A stretch of DNA of 64,000 bases from Marinomonas rhizomae (GTDB taxonomy: Bacteria > Pseudomonadota > Gammaproteobacteria > Pseudomonadales > Marinomonadaceae). Both the position numbers and the translations under genes were made by a program. This document shows, piece after piece, positions 1 through 7,811 of this stretch. The notes beneath the pieces were generated by a model. It had not been told where the DNA came from. It saw only the letters and a program-made list of their open reading frames with translations, and did no database searches. Each line of letters begins with the position of its first letter. Positions within the stretch are counted from its first letter, which is position 1. The stretch lies in NCBI RefSeq assembly GCF_003315485.1, contig NZ_QNSE01000011.1, positions 62,001 to 126,000 of the forward strand, written 5' to 3'.

Positions 1-54
1 CAAGATATGATTAAGGCCTTTACTCAAGATCCTTCACAAAGGAATGCTCCTTAA
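1..54 (+). CDS. possible 3' end of a gene cut by the window edge
   Basis: Frame 1 is open from the first base to a TAA at 52-54 and would encode 17 residues ending QRNAP. The other two plus frames hit stops within 12 bases. This could be the C-terminus of a plus-strand gene that begins outside the window, but 17 residues are too few to identify a family and chance openness is quite possible. Confidence 0.2.
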   Translation, partial: QDMIKAFTQDPSQRNAP

Positions 55-435
55 GGGTATAGAGTTTCCTATGTAATAACGTAGGCTTTTTGGCGACGAA
101 TAACATGCTCATTGGCGAAATATCACAAAGTCTAAAGTTGATATGCCAGTAAACATTATTTTGGCTGCATTAAGGTGGGAGAAAGGTTCTAATGTCGTTA
201 GTAGCCCAAGAGCTTTTTGAATTGCTGAAAGTTTCTGGGTCGTGAGGCCGCTTTGATAACGATACTTGAGTATCTCTTTATCCATTGGTGATCTTAAAAT
301 GGAATTAGAAGAATAAAACACATTAAAAGGTACAGAGTGAGATGGCTCTCGCCGCGCGTGAATGACAAAAAAGGCCAGTCATACGACTGGCCTTTTTTCT
401 GCCATGGTGATCTAAGATGGCAGAGATCGATGACG
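55..435. other. intergenic stretch, no supported gene
   Basis: About 380 bases before the symporter stop codon. The only clear structure is the bidirectional terminator at 367-398. A 70-codon GTG-start frame on the minus strand (109-321) has no good ribosome site and no recognisable motif, so it is not called. Confidence 0.5.
367..398. terminator. bidirectional intrinsic terminator
   Basis: Perfect 14-bp stem: six A, then GGCCAGTC at 367-380, loop ATAC at 381-384, and the complement ending in six T at 385-398. It lies 37 bases downstream of the symporter stop on the minus strand. The A-run/T-run symmetry lets it work in both directions. Confidence 0.9.
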
Positions 436-1950
436 TTACTTATTCGCTTCTTTTTCAGCTTGTTGCTTATCGAAACGTTTTTCCCAGAAATCAGCCCCTT
501 CAATACCAAGGGATTTAGGGTCAAAAGTATAGTCTTTAACGCCATTGGCTTTTTGCTGTTCGTAGTCTCTTAATGCTTTCATAGTTGGTTTTGCCATGAA
601 GAAAATCAGCAAAATACCCACAATGTTTAACCAAGCCATTAAGCCTACGCCAACGTCACCAAGGTTCCAGATATAACCGGCTGTGTTGACCGTACCATAG
701 GCCACCATGAACATGATCAATAACTTCACTACAGTCAGTGGAATATTGATTTTCAAGGCACGGCGTAGGTAAGCCACATTGGTTTCAGCAATGTAGTAGT
801 AAGCTAAAATCGTGGTAAAGGCAAAGAAGAACAAGGCCACCCCAACAAATGCAGACCCTGTATGACCAAACACACTTGCTAATGCCATTTGAGTAAAGGC
901 TGGAGAAGCAATGATAGTAGATGGATCAACGTTCTGTACGATGAATTGACCTTCTGCTAGTGCGCCTTGCACATTGTATTGCTGAGTGATTAGGATCATC
1001 AAAGCCGTTGCAGTACAAATGAACAGCGTATCAATATAAACCGAAAACGCTTGAACCAGACCTTGTTGTGCAGGGTGTTGTACCTCTGCCGCTGCTGCAG
1101 CGTGAGGACCTGTACCTTGACCTGCTTCGTTTGAGTAAACACCACGTTTTACACCCCAACCAATAGCAGCACCAAAACCAGCTTGCGCGGTAAAGGCATC
1201 TGAAATGATCAGGCCAAAAATCCCAGGTACTTTATCAAGGTTTAAGAAAACAATGATCAAAGCCATGATGATGTAACCAAATGCCATAAAAGGCACGATT
1301 ACTTGAGTGAAGTTCGCAATACGTTTAATGCCACCAAAAATGATGAAAGCCAATACGACAAGAATGACAGCAAGTGCCACTAATTTGGTTGAGCTGACTT
1401 CACCGAAAGAGCTGGTTACCATAGAGCCTTCACCGAAGACTTGAACAACCGCATTACCAACGGAGTTAGCTTGGATACCTGGTAAGAAAACGCCACAAGC
1501 GAGGATAGACGATAAGGCAAACAAAACGCCCAACCATTTCCAGCCTAGACAGCGCTCAAAATAGTAAGCAGGGCCGCCACGATATTGACCGTTTTCGCTA
1601 ACTTTGTAGATTTGGCCTAAGGTTGATTCAGCGTAAGCTGTGCTGGCACCCAGAAATGCCACAACCCACATCCAGAACACCGCACCAGGACCACCAAAAC
1701 CAATAGCCGCCGCCACACCTGCAATGTTACCTGTACCAACACGACCTGATAAAGAAACAGCAAGAGCTTGAAATGACGAAATACCCTTATCAGATGGAGT
1801 GCTGTTGAACAATAGAGACCACATTTCTTTAAAATGTCGCACTTGCGCGAAACGGGTCAATATTGAATAGAACAAGCCAGCGCCTAAACACAAATAAATT
1901 AGGGCAGGGCTCCAAATGACTCCGTTTAAGAAATCAATGAATGCTTGCAT
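436..1950 (-). CDS. sodium:alanine symporter family (AGCS) transporter
   Basis: Inner-membrane amino-acid carrier of the AGCS family, which imports alanine or glycine together with Na+. The 504 residues are strongly hydrophobic, with about ten to eleven membrane segments. Near the N-terminus is the family region SLSGRVGTGNIAGVAAAIGF, and near residue 275 the GVKRGVYSNEAGQG signature, both typical of DagA/AlsT proteins. The length is slightly above the usual 450-500 because of a charged cytoplasmic tail rich in Lys and Glu. The ATG is preceded by GAGGATTAACT, a good ribosome site. It is monocistronic: the strong terminator at 367-398 follows and an unrelated transporter operon lies upstream. 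A 6-bp hairpin (1968-1982) lies just upstream of the ribosome site. Substrate preference (Ala or Gly) cannot be read from the sequence. Confidence 0.93.
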   Translation of the reverse strand: MQAFIDFLNGVIWSPALIYLCLGAGLFYSILTRFAQVRHFKEMWSLLFNSTPSDKGISSFQALAVSLSGRVGTGNIAGVAAAIGFGGPGAVFWMWVVAFLGASTAYAESTLGQIYKVSENGQYRGGPAYYFERCLGWKWLGVLFALSSILACGVFLPGIQANSVGNAVVQVFGEGSMVTSSFGEVSSTKLVALAVILVVLAFIIFGGIKRIANFTQVIVPFMAFGYIIMALIIVFLNLDKVPGIFGLIISDAFTAQAGFGAAIGWGVKRGVYSNEAGQGTGPHAAAAAEVQHPAQQGLVQAFSVYIDTLFICTATALMILITQQYNVQGALAEGQFIVQNVDPSTIIASPAFTQMALASVFGHTGSAFVGVALFFFAFTTILAYYYIAETNVAYLRRALKINIPLTVVKLLIMFMVAYGTVNTAGYIWNLGDVGVGLMAWLNIVGILLIFFMAKPTMKALRDYEQQKANGVKDYTFDPKSLGIEGADFWEKRFDKQQAEKEANK

Positions 1951-2140
1951 AGTTAATCCTCAAATATAAGCTCATAGAGCTTTTGTAATTGTTATATTCC
2001 TGACTAAAACGCCAGCTTTCTTTATTAAGTAATGAGCTTAAAAATAAGAAAAAACTGTGCACCTTAGTGGGGCGAATTTATCATGATTCCTTAAAGGACG
2101 CTATTTATAAGATTCTAAAAATTTACTTAAGTATAAAAAA

Positions 2141-2167
2141 ATCCCGATATCAAAGTAATATCGGGAT
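2141..2167 (-). terminator. intrinsic terminator of the tricarboxylate transporter operon
   Basis: Perfect 10-bp stem (ATCCCGATAT at 2141-2150 with its complement at 2158-2167) and a 7-base loop. Read on the minus strand it is followed by a T-run (seven A on the plus strand just before 2141). It lies 41 bases after the TctA-TctB stop. Confidence 0.88.
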
Positions 2168-2207
2168 AAAAGGCCGGAGTCCCTTTGGAGTAAATTAATG
2201 TATCAAC

Positions 2208-4178
2208 TTAGACGATCAAACGAATAGCATCTAATAGGTATTCATCAAACAAACCTTCAGGGTAGTCAACGTGCATGATGCGACCTAAGGTTACTAAGAA
2301 GATAACCAAACAAACCGCAATGGTAGAAGACTTTAGGTAGGAGGCTTTTGCGATCAGTCTCAAAAACACCAAAGAAAATACAAAGGTGGTGCAAATAAAG
2401 CCGAACAGATAATAGCCATAGGCAATACCAAAGAAGCCCGCAATATAGACAAGGTTTGGCGTTAAACCAGCCGCCACCATTTGGTGTTTTTCTCGGACGG
2501 ATTTAAAAATCACCATGACGACAGAGAACAGCACAATGGCAATAGCAATCATCGGGAAAGATCGGGTCAATTTCGCCATATCCCAAACATCAAACAAAGC
2601 ATAACCACCGCAAATGGCAAAGAGGGCGATAATTGCTAGGTCAGCATATGACATGCTGGGTTTATGGTCGGTAGGTGCCACGGCTTTTTCAGCATCGCTG
2701 GCCTCTGCTAACTTGGCTTGTTTGCGCTTTTTCAAAATCGGTGGCAAGACAAAACCGATTACAATCAGTGCTGCAATAATAATGACGCCTGGACGAGCAA
2801 ACCAAGAGGTGCCGTAGAATTGAATACTTTGGAAAAAGTAGTTCTCCGCTCCTGAAGACAGTACAAAACCAATTAGAAACGCTGGCCGCGGCCAGTTTGC
2901 CCCCTTCATCATGATACCTAAGCTTGCGACCACGCCCAATAGAATGAAATCGCCTAAGCTGCGTGTCGCCTGGTAAGCAGCAAATAGAATCAGAGTTAAG
3001 ATGATTGGCGTTAAAACCGAGAATTTGATGTACGTTAATAAAGAGATAGGACGAGTAAAACAAATACAGAAAATCGCCCCTAGAATATTGGCCATCGCTA
3101 ACGACCATATAATGGTATAAGTCAGATCAAGGTGTGTCGAAATCATCGACACGCCTGGCTGAATGCCAAGTAGCAACATACCACCAAGGAAGACCGCCGC
3201 AGAACCAGAGCCTGGAACACCAAACAAGATGGTTGGGATCATACTGCCGGATGCACAAGCATTATTGGCAGATTCAGGGGCAATAACACCACGAATTTCC
3301 CCTTTTCCGAATTGTGACGTGTCCTTGCTGGAATTTAACGCAAAGCTATACGTCATCCAATCGACAACCGAACCACCAAGACCTGGAATAGCACCAATTA
3401 AGCTACCAAAAACAGAGGATTTACCCACCAAAGGTAGATTCGCAAAGACGTCTTTAAAGCCTTGGCCTAAACCATGCCCCAGCTTGTTTTTAGACGATGC
3501 AATGGCGGTATCTTTTACCAAGAGACTGACAATTTCAGGCAGGGCAAAAATACCCAAACCCACTATGACTAAAGGAATGCCATCGTAGAGGTAGTCAATG
3601 TCGAGAGTGAAACGGAATTCACCGGTTGCTGGTGCGCCACCAATGGTGCCCACCAACAAGCCGAATCCACACGCTGCAAGTCCTTTGTATAGGTTTCCTC
3701 CTGAGAGCGCGGCCACCACACTTAAACCGAGTAGGGTCAGCATGAAGAGCTCGGCGGAAGAAAAAGCCAGTACGACAGGGCGGGCGACAAGGATAAAAAC
3801 GCTGAGCACGATGGCACCAACAACGCCACCTATCATAGACGATAGGAAGGCGGCTGAAAGCGCGCGTGCTGCTTGTCCTTTTTTCGCTAATGGAAAACCA
3901 TCCATAACGGTGGCTTGCGATGAGCTTGACCCCGGAATCCCCATTAAAACAGAGGTAAAGGTGTCTCCTGTTGGAATGACAGCGACAAGCCCCATCAGCA
4001 TTCCAAGACCAACGGAAGGTTCCATCCCATATAAAAAAGGTAATAGTAAAGACATTCCGGCAATACCGCCGAGTCCAGGGATAATCCCTACGACTAAACC
4101 AACCAAGACACCTGTTATCAAGTAGGTGAGGTGGCCGATTGACAGTATTTGATCCAGGGCGCTGAGGAACTCAATCAT
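2208..4178 (-). CDS. tripartite tricarboxylate transporter permease, TctA-TctB fusion
   Basis: Membrane part of a tripartite tricarboxylate transporter (TTT), which uses an ion gradient to import carboxylates handed over by a periplasmic receptor. Residues 1 to about 490 are a TctA large permease, with the glycine-rich VGIIPGLGGIAGMSLLLPF near residue 32, the FTSVLMGIPGSSSSQATVMDG region, and the internal repeat GAIPGLGGSVVDWMTYSFAL followed by ILFGVPGSGSAAVFLGGMLL. After a charged linker (KKRKQAKLAEASDAEKAVAP) the last 150 residues add about four membrane helices that look like TctB, the small subunit normally encoded by its own gene. At 656 residues it is about 150 longer than a plain TctA, and no separate tctB is nearby, which supports a fusion. 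The receptor gene lies 22 bases upstream, giving transcription order prpF-like gene, receptor, permease. Confidence 0.9.
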   Translation of the reverse strand: MIEFLSALDQILSIGHLTYLITGVLVGLVVGIIPGLGGIAGMSLLLPFLYGMEPSVGLGMLMGLVAVIPTGDTFTSVLMGIPGSSSSQATVMDGFPLAKKGQAARALSAAFLSSMIGGVVGAIVLSVFILVARPVVLAFSSAELFMLTLLGLSVVAALSGGNLYKGLAACGFGLLVGTIGGAPATGEFRFTLDIDYLYDGIPLVIVGLGIFALPEIVSLLVKDTAIASSKNKLGHGLGQGFKDVFANLPLVGKSSVFGSLIGAIPGLGGSVVDWMTYSFALNSSKDTSQFGKGEIRGVIAPESANNACASGSMIPTILFGVPGSGSAAVFLGGMLLLGIQPGVSMISTHLDLTYTIIWSLAMANILGAIFCICFTRPISLLTYIKFSVLTPIILTLILFAAYQATRSLGDFILLGVVASLGIMMKGANWPRPAFLIGFVLSSGAENYFFQSIQFYGTSWFARPGVIIIAALIVIGFVLPPILKKRKQAKLAEASDAEKAVAPTDHKPSMSYADLAIIALFAICGGYALFDVWDMAKLTRSFPMIAIAIVLFSVVMVIFKSVREKHQMVAAGLTPNLVYIAGFFGIAYGYYLFGFICTTFVFSLVFLRLIAKASYLKSSTIAVCLVIFLVTLGRIMHVDYPEGLFDEYLLDAIRLIV

Positions 4179-4200
4179 TAATAATCACTCCTAAATCAGA

Positions 4201-5283
4201 TTACAGCGTGTAGTCAAATTTTGTTTTTAACCATTGCGCAACCCATTTGTATAGGTCGGGGGAAATAGTAAGCGCATTGCTCAAGTGCTGTGCAGCATCG
4301 ATGCCTTCAATATTGGTATAAGGACCAACTTGCACTGCTGATTCCTTAATGAAGGTTGGATCTTTCAGCATAGCGTGAATACCTTTACGGTAAGCCGCAA
4401 TCACATCACTTGGCGTGTCTGCTGGAATGAAAATAACCTTTTGGAAAGCAAAACCAGCGGCTAAAAACTTAGAGTAAGCATCGTATGCTTCACCAGAAGG
4501 TTCTTTACCAAACTTCTGGAAGTATACTTCTTGGAAAGTCGGTAGTTCTGGGAAAGCGGGGTCACGGACAACCTTACCTTCTTTGTTCAAAACACCTAGT
4601 GAGAATAAAGGCACGGCTTTATCGTTGTTAACCAGATCCACCACAGAGTTCAAGTAAGCAGAAGACGTTTGGAAGTCGATTTTTGCTTCACCACGTTCAA
4701 AGGCTAGACGACCAGCGCCACGGCTTTTCATACCGAAAACAGGTTTAACATCTAAGCCTAACATTTGAAAAGCGATCAATACGGGCAGTTCCAAGCGCGT
4801 TGGACCCTGTGAACCAAATGGAAGAGTAACACCGTTCAGTTTATTGATGTCAGCGGCCGATGATACGCCCAAGTTTGGCTGTACGTAAACGACACCGCCT
4901 GTTGGGCTGGCCATTAATGGTACCCATTTATCAAAGTTATAGCGAACACGTTTGTCGCCTAACATGAACGGGAACAACGTCGAAGCGGACGTACCAAGAA
5001 TGTCTTGGCCGTTGTCTTTGGCGCGTTTGTAGAACAGGTTTGTGCCGGTAATGGAACCGCCACCAGGTTGGTTTTTGATGACAACGGTTGGGTTGCCCTC
5101 TAGATTTTTGGTTAGATGCGGCGCAATAAATCGAGCCCAAACATCGGTACCACCACCGACACCAAATGGGACTGTCCAATTAATGGTCGAAGGGACTTGT
5201 GTTTCTTCAGCTTGGATCGGTGCAGCTACTAAGCAACTGAAAGACAGTATAGAAGCACCTAAGAGCGTAGAAAGTTTTTTCAT
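4201..5283 (-). CDS. TTT-family substrate-binding protein (TctC/Bug type)
   Basis: Periplasmic receptor of the tripartite tricarboxylate transporter, delivering a carboxylate to the fused permease downstream. A signal peptide covers residues 1-25 (KK, then a hydrophobic core, then APIQAEE). The Bug-fold start follows with INWTVPFGVGGGTDVWARFIAPHL, where the GGGTD loop corresponds to the carboxylate-binding loop of the family, and then VVIKNQPGGGSITGTNLFY. It is about 30-40 residues longer than a typical 320-residue TctC, with the extra length in the middle and C-terminal part. The ATG at 5283 is preceded by a purine-rich stretch (AAAGGAAAAATACG). The substrate is not readable; the neighbouring tautomerase suggests an unsaturated tri- or dicarboxylate. 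Confidence 0.9.
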   Translation of the reverse strand: MKKLSTLLGASILSFSCLVAAPIQAEETQVPSTINWTVPFGVGGGTDVWARFIAPHLTKNLEGNPTVVIKNQPGGGSITGTNLFYKRAKDNGQDILGTSASTLFPFMLGDKRVRYNFDKWVPLMASPTGGVVYVQPNLGVSSAADINKLNGVTLPFGSQGPTRLELPVLIAFQMLGLDVKPVFGMKSRGAGRLAFERGEAKIDFQTSSAYLNSVVDLVNNDKAVPLFSLGVLNKEGKVVRDPAFPELPTFQEVYFQKFGKEPSGEAYDAYSKFLAAGFAFQKVIFIPADTPSDVIAAYRKGIHAMLKDPTFIKESAVQVGPYTNIEGIDAAQHLSNALTISPDLYKWVAQWLKTKFDYTL

Positions 5284-5345
5284 CGTATTTTTCCTTTCTT
5301 GTTTTTATGACTAATCAATACCATTACTAATCTGTATTGAAACGG

Positions 5346-6407
5346 TTAATTGAGATATACCGTACCGGACAGTATTTTCTTCGCTGTGCGTATCAGTGAT
5401 ACGCTGTTTAACTCTGATGGATTCTCTTCCTTACGTTGAGCGCTAAGCTCGATCTTCCCTGATGGGTGTTCCAAGGTGAAAAAGGACGTATTTTCCTTAT
5501 CACCAATCAGTTTTGACGCCACTGTGCCTGGTAAACAACATGCGGTGACAATGGCAATGCTGCCCGTCACAGCAAGTGCTTTATGGCACTTGTGAGGAAC
5601 AAAATAACGTGCACAAACCGTCCCGCCCTGAGAGGCTGGTGAGAGCAAAATTGGTTTTGGGATAACGGAATCAGATACGTCTCCCATGCCCATTAATTCG
5701 CCTGCTTGTAGACGAATATTCTCGAGGCGCGACATGAATTCATGGTCTTCATCCAATTCAGACGGGGATTCGTGTCCTGTTTTGCCCATGTCAGCGGCAT
5801 TGATAATCACCACAGGTGTGGCCGCATCGATGCAAGTGACCTCGACGGAATCAATTTGATTTGTCTTATGGCCTGTCGGAAGTAACTTACCTGTTTTCGC
5901 TCCTTCAACATCTAAAAAAGTGAGCTCAATGGGCGCTCCAGGGGAGTTAGTGCCACTGATGGTAATATCGCCCTGGTACTCCACTTGGCGATTTGGCGTC
6001 AGTACGGTTGAATGAATAATTTTACCCGTATTCAAGTTGTGAATGCGCACTGTGGTTTTGTCTTGTTGAGCAGGGAATAAACCTGTTTCAATGGCATAGG
6101 GTGCAACACCTGCGAGCATATTGCCGCAATTGGGCGCGAAGTCGACCTTTTTTTCGATAATGCTGACTTGCGCAAACAAATAATCCACATCCGCCTCTGG
6201 GTGAGTCGATGGGCCTACTATAGCCACTTTGCTGGTTAAGCTGTTGCCACCACCAATGCCATCAAGCTGAAGTTCGTGACCAGACCCCATTACCTTCATC
6301 AAAATATTTGCACAGGCTTCTCGGTCTACAGGCAAATCAGACATGTTGAAATAAGGGCCTCGAGAGGTGCCGCCACGCATAATCATGCAGGAGATGGTTT
6401 GTGACAT
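5346..6407 (-). CDS. PrpF family isomerase, 4-oxalomesaconate tautomerase-like
   Basis: Cytoplasmic cofactor-independent isomerase of the PrpF family, which has a diaminopimelate-epimerase-like fold. Members include PrpF (2-methylaconitate isomerase) and GalD (4-oxalomesaconate tautomerase). Family hallmarks are the opening SCMIMRGGTSRGPYF, DGIGGGNSLTSKVAIV near residue 50, and FAPNCGNMLAGVAPYAIE near residue 92, which holds the catalytic-type Cys. The second half has PHKCHKALAVTGSIAIVTAC. At 353 residues it has normal family length. It is the first gene of the minus-strand TTT operon, 62 bases from the receptor, and is divergent from a LysR regulator. The exact substrate is unresolved. GalD-like and PrpF-like proteins are hard to separate without a tree, and no prpBCD or gal genes are in the window. 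Confidence 0.85.
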   Translation of the reverse strand: MSQTISCMIMRGGTSRGPYFNMSDLPVDREACANILMKVMGSGHELQLDGIGGGNSLTSKVAIVGPSTHPEADVDYLFAQVSIIEKKVDFAPNCGNMLAGVAPYAIETGLFPAQQDKTTVRIHNLNTGKIIHSTVLTPNRQVEYQGDITISGTNSPGAPIELTFLDVEGAKTGKLLPTGHKTNQIDSVEVTCIDAATPVVIINAADMGKTGHESPSELDEDHEFMSRLENIRLQAGELMGMGDVSDSVIPKPILLSPASQGGTVCARYFVPHKCHKALAVTGSIAIVTACCLPGTVASKLIGDKENTSFFTLEHPSGKIELSAQRKEENPSELNSVSLIRTAKKILSGTVYLN

Positions 6408-6465
6408 TGAGATAGACCTTTCTTGTTGTTTGAACTTAGCGCTAAAGTCTCACATTCGTTATTGC

Positions 6466-6499
6466 TGCATCAAATGCAAAGATAGTGCATAATTGATGC
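6466..6499. promoter_or_regulatory. candidate LysR-type operator between the tautomerase operon and its regulator
   Basis: Two dyads lie in the 117-base divergent gap. TGCAT-CAA-ATGCA at 6466-6478 is a perfect palindrome with the T-N11-A pattern of LysR-type sites. GCAT-AATTG-ATGC at 6487-6499 is a second perfect palindrome, centred 21 bases (two helical turns) from the first. The spacing fits a dimer-of-dimers recognition and activation site. Confidence 0.55.
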
Positions 6500-6524
6500 G
6501 TAAAACAAATCAATAGGAGCAGCC

Positions 6525-7421
6525 ATGCATCAAATCGAATTCAAAGACTTGGTTATTTTTATCCGCATTGCTGAGACTGGAAACTTCCATGATGCCGCAG
6601 AATTAACGCATTTGTCTCAACCAGCGCTGAGCCGTCGGATGCAAAAATTGGAAGCTATTTTGGGTGTGCCCTTGTTTGAAAGAACGACGCGAAAAACGTG
6701 GTTGACATCGGTTGGTCGAGAGTTTTTACCTAAAGCAAGGCGCATGGTGGAGGAATTTGAGCTGTCCGTTTTGGGCATAAAAGACATGGCTTCGCAGCAA
6801 AAAGGTAAGGTCACCATTGCTTGTATTCCCACTGCCGCCTTTTATTTTCTACCAAGTGTTATCAATGTGTTTAACGAACGTTATCCTGGTATTCGTATTC
6901 AAATTTTGGATGAAAGTGCCAATCACGGATTGGAATCTGTTATTCGTGGTGATGCGGATTTTGGGATCAATATGGCGATTGCTCAACATCCCGAAGTGAC
7001 GTTTACTCCCTTGTTAGATGACCCGTTTGTGGTGTGTTTACGTAGGGATCATCCACTGTGTGATCTGCAAGAAGTGTCTTGGGAAGACATTGCGCCTTAT
7101 AAGTTAATCAGTGTGGGGCGGGCCAGTGGTAATCGTATTTTATTAGACAAATCCTTGGCCCGTGATCAAGTAAATTTAAACAGTTTTTATGAAGTACAGC
7201 ATTTGTCCACTTCCCTTGGGTTGGTGGAGATGGGCTTAGGAATTTCCATTGTACCGAAATTGGCAATGCCTCTGAGTACCGCATCGGTTCTGACATCACG
7301 GCCTCTAAAAGGTCAGCAAATTGATCGTTCGATTGGCTTGGTGAAGCGAAGTTCGACATCGCTTTCTCCTGCGGCAGATTTGTTTATCAATATCCTGCTC
7401 GAACGTTGGTCTGTGAGTTGA
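6525..7421 (+). CDS. LysR-family transcriptional regulator of the tricarboxylate module
   Basis: DNA-binding regulator of the LysR family. The winged helix-turn-helix spans residues 1-65 (LVIFIRIAETGNFHDAAELT, then HLSQPALSRRMQKLEAILGV and LFERTTRKTWLT). The C-terminal inducer-binding domain has two alpha/beta lobes from about residue 92 (KGKVTIACIPTAAFYFLP). Length (298) is typical. The ATG has a strong ribosome site, AGGAG five bases upstream. It is divergent from the tautomerase/TTT operon, with palindromic sites between them, so it most likely controls that operon in response to the transported acid or a product of it. This assignment rests on position only. Confidence 0.88.
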   Translation: MHQIEFKDLVIFIRIAETGNFHDAAELTHLSQPALSRRMQKLEAILGVPLFERTTRKTWLTSVGREFLPKARRMVEEFELSVLGIKDMASQQKGKVTIACIPTAAFYFLPSVINVFNERYPGIRIQILDESANHGLESVIRGDADFGINMAIAQHPEVTFTPLLDDPFVVCLRRDHPLCDLQEVSWEDIAPYKLISVGRASGNRILLDKSLARDQVNLNSFYEVQHLSTSLGLVEMGLGISIVPKLAMPLSTASVLTSRPLKGQQIDRSIGLVKRSSTSLSPAADLFINILLERWSVS

Positions 7422-7584
7422 TTTGCTATGAAGTCATATGTGTCTGATGAAAGAGATGCTTCTATATTCTGTGTTTTGCTGGCTTTCAATTTGTTGTTGT
7501 GACATTCGTCGCGCTATTGTCCCTAGAGTGATGCCATCATAATGGCCTCGGTTGGGTTTGCTTGAGTATTAGAGTTATTAGTTG

Positions 7585-7612
7585 AGGTAGTAATAATGGC
7601 TTATTACTACCT
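7585..7612. terminator. hairpin between converging genes
   Basis: Perfect 11-bp stem AGGTAGTAATA with its complement around the 6-base loop ATGGCT. It lies 15 bases beyond the stop of the small minus-strand gene and about 160 bases beyond the LysR stop. There is no strong T-run on either side, so efficient intrinsic termination is uncertain. Confidence 0.45.
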
Positions 7613-7626
7613 TGAGGCATATTGAA

Positions 7627-7797
7627 TCAGTCTTTCTTCTCTATCGTTATTTCAAGTGTTTTGCTGTTCCCAGCGTACCATTTTTGCACATATAGTGTTC
7701 CCATGATGGGGGCTTTTCCCTCTTCTGGTATTTCTTGGTAGCGTACGCTGTTTTTGGTTTCTTTCTCGTATTCGAATGTGACTGTTGTCTTAGACAT
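7627..7797 (-). CDS. small conserved protein, 56 residues, unknown function
   Basis: ATG at 7797 and TGA at 7627-7629 give 56 residues beginning MSKTTVTFEYEKETKNSVRY and containing MGTLYVQKWYAGNSKTLEIT. I recognise this as a widespread small-protein type with the pattern TFEYEKETKNxxRY...PxxGTLYVQK, predicted to be a small beta-rich soluble protein. I know of no established function. AAGGA seven bases before the ATG is a good ribosome site. It starts 14 bases after the stop of the upstream methyltransferase gene, so the two are probably co-transcribed. The hairpin at 7585-7612 follows its stop. Confidence 0.75.
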   Translation of the reverse strand: MSKTTVTFEYEKETKNSVRYQEIPEEGKAPIMGTLYVQKWYAGNSKTLEITIEKKD

Positions 7798-7811
7798 TGT
7801 TAATTCCTTAA

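Noticed and set aside
109..321. 70-residue minus-strand frame upstream of the terminator
   Set aside because: GTG start without ribosome site, no family features, and AT-rich intergenic composition.
294..573. Overlapping frames on both strands across the terminator
   Set aside because: They read through the 367-398 hairpin and the 3' end of the symporter gene; shadows.
1951..2140. Glycine-type riboswitch upstream of the alanine symporter
   Set aside because: No tandem aptamer-like conserved cores; only a small 6-bp hairpin near the ribosome site.
3163..4125. Two long plus-strand frames antisense to the TctA-TctB gene
   Set aside because: Pro/Ser/Thr/Lys-rich translation typical of antisense frames of a hydrophobic membrane protein; no ribosome sites.
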